Program-made: the position numbers and the translations under genes
Notes under the pieces: generated by a model
What the model was told of the DNA's origin: nothing
What the model saw: the letters and a program-made list of their open reading frames with translations, nothing else
Database searches by the model: none
In this document: positions 57,116 through 64,000 of the stretch, in pieces
Position numbering within the stretch: position 1 is the first letter of the stretch
Layout of the letters: every line of letters begins with the position of its first letter
Origin: Sphaeramia orbicularis
Taxonomy: Eukaryota > Chordata > Actinopteri > Kurtiformes > Apogonidae
Assembly: GCF_902148855.1 (NCBI RefSeq)
Contig: NC_043961.1
Span: 16,916,210-16,980,209 of the forward strand
Length of the DNA stretch: 64,000 bases
Reading direction: 5' to 3'

Positions 57116-57487
57116 TCTATTCTAAATATCTCTACAATGACTTAAGTGAATTATTTTTTTATTATAATTATTCACACAAGCCAAGAATAGAATCTTTGTT
57201 CACATTCCATTAACTTATTATATTTTTTCCCCCACTGTAATCACCTCAGACTGTTTCCTTAAAAATATAATATAACATCCATGTATTCTCACAGCAGATT
57301 CTTGGCTGCCAGTGTTCGTGACTCATTTTGGCGTGTGCTTGGCATGTCTTCTGCTTCATGATAAAACATATTATTGTCTTCAGATTCTTCCTCATACTTC
57401 AGCAATGCTGTGTCGCATGATGCCGCCATTATGTCTCTATAAAATGATGGGATGGACCAATTGGCAACACAGAGTCTTGTCCAACCT

Positions 57488-57545
57488 CAGCTAGAACTGT
57501 CTGACTCAGAAGACACCTGCCTCAGCTGTCTCATACCTGCAACAG
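57488..57545 (+). other. Possible noncoding first exon of the SRCR gene
   Basis: The stretch ending CATACCTGCAACAG|GTAAGG is a strong donor, and the next plus-strand exon has an acceptor with no upstream start codon. Its 5' limit is unknown and the link is inferred. Confidence 0.35.
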
Positions 57546-58139
57546 GTAAGGACCAGATGATGGTGATGGACTGGGATTAGTCAAAGCTTTTCACCATGCA
57601 ACTGATTTTTTTGCGCTTCTTCTTCTTTTCTTTTCTCCGTCTTTTAATTTAACACTTAATGTAATGGAAATCCAATTGTGTTGCTTTATTGCTGTTATTT
57701 GTGTCTATCACCATAACGTTATATCACATTTGGACACTAATAATTTAGAGGACCAGGGGTATCACATAAATACACAGGATTAAGTGAATATCAAATTAAA
57801 ATTTGTTTAAGTCACTAAATAATGTTATGATTGTTTTTTTTTTAAATCTGTAAATAAACAAATAAAGTATGTAAAATTTCAGTTTCTTTAATTTACATTT
57901 TAATTGCAATCAAAACCAGAATTAAGTCAATTAAATATTAATCCAATAGATACATTTAAGACTGGATCAATTAATACAATATGAAGACAAGGAGCACATT
58001 TCCTAAACATTCAAAGTAGAACTACAAATTCATCCAAAGAATTAATCAACTGAATTTTCAAACTAATATAGAAATGTCTCTATTTCATTGAGAAATAGAC
58101 ACGACCAATTGCTTTTCTTTCAACAGTAGGCCATCAGCA

Positions 58140-58690
58140 ATACATTTTACACACTGTATTCACTCATTTTGCACATATAGGTTTTTCTTGTGTGAATTTT
58201 GAACTGTATTTATTGTTGCGTGTCTTCTCTCTTGCACTGTGTGGGTCAGTACTCCAACGTCATTGTACTGTGTACATAGTATGATTGTGCAATGACAATA
58301 AAGATTTATGTTATGTTATGTTATGTTATGTTATGTTATGTTATGTTATGTTATGTTATCTTATGTTATGTTATGTTATGTTATGTTATGTTATGTTATG
58401 TTATCTTATCTTATCTTATCTTATCTTATCTTATTTTACCTGATCTTATCTGATCTTATCTTAATTTATTTTGTCTTATCTTAATTTATTTTGTCTTATA
58501 TCTTATCTCTTGTCCTAGTTTATCTTATAGTATCTGATCTCAATTTTTTCGTATCTTATCTTAATTTATCTTATCTTATCTCTTATCTTCATTTATCTTA
58601 TCTTATCCTCCTAATTTATATTATCTTATCTCTTATCTTATCCTATCTTAATTTATCTCATTGTATCTTATCTTAATTTATCTTATCTTA
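58140..58690 (+). repeat. LINE tail with (TTATG)n/(TTATC)n microsatellite
   Basis: GTGCAATGACAATAAAGATT leads into TTATG units from about 58306. These change to TTATC near 58402 and then degrade to TTATCTTAATT-type units up to about 58690. It lies just upstream of the SRCR signal-peptide exon. Confidence 0.85.
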
Positions 58691-58770
58691 TCTGATTGTT
58701 TTGCATTGATTGTGTTTGCATTTAAATCCACTTTAATGGGTTTTTAAAGTATGTCTTTTGCCTTTTTCAG

Positions 58771-64000
<5,230 letters not shown>

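Overview
The window looks like teleost, probably percomorph, nuclear DNA. It has vertebrate genes split into many small GT-AG exons, AT-rich intergenic DNA, many microsatellites, and typical fish DNA transposons and LINE tails. The species cannot be fixed from the sequence. All gene calls come from reading translations and splice sites by eye. Where a whole coding sequence is present, the chosen exons join to a length divisible by three and close to the family's usual length.

Layout. 1-11001 (-): RPN2, a subunit of the oligosaccharyltransferase; 14 exons are visible and the last part of the gene lies off the left edge. 11550-12102: an internally deleted mariner that keeps a DNA-binding-domain ORF. 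12766-24759 (-): MYBL2 (B-Myb), 15 coding exons, 631 aa. 25954-26531 (+): an unrecognised two-exon gene with TATA box and poly(A) signal, 163 aa, tail-to-tail with IFT52. 27070-31213 (-): IFT52, 13 coding exons, 434 aa, with RFX X-box-like sites at its promoter. 32551-37769 (-): SRSF6, 6 coding exons, 344 aa, with a likely poison exon in intron 2. 37880-41480: transposon-rich gap with hAT, Harbinger-like and Kolobok-like elements. 41504-51861 (-): ACOT8, 6 exons, 339 aa, ending in the peroxisomal signal SKL; a further hAT lies in its intron 5, and its large intron 1 holds two hAT elements lodged at one target site. 51900-57480: intergenic, with inverted piggyBac-like MITEs and microsatellites. 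From about 57490 to the right edge (+): a secreted or cell-surface SRCR-repeat gene (DMBT1-like) with a signal peptide exon and three tandem 315-nt group B SRCR exons, the third cut by the window end.

RPN2, MYBL2, IFT52, SRSF6 and ACOT8 all lie on human chromosome 20q, so the gene content looks like conserved synteny, with the SRCR gene and the unknown gene as additions. They are housekeeping, cell-cycle, ciliary, splicing and peroxisomal genes and do not form one pathway.

The points most worth a second look are the unrecognised gene with its overlapping convergent poly(A) signals, the SRSF6 poison exon, the two hAT elements sharing one 8-bp target site, the ongoing tandem duplication of SRCR exons together with their introns, and the short transposon ORFs that keep only DNA-binding domains.
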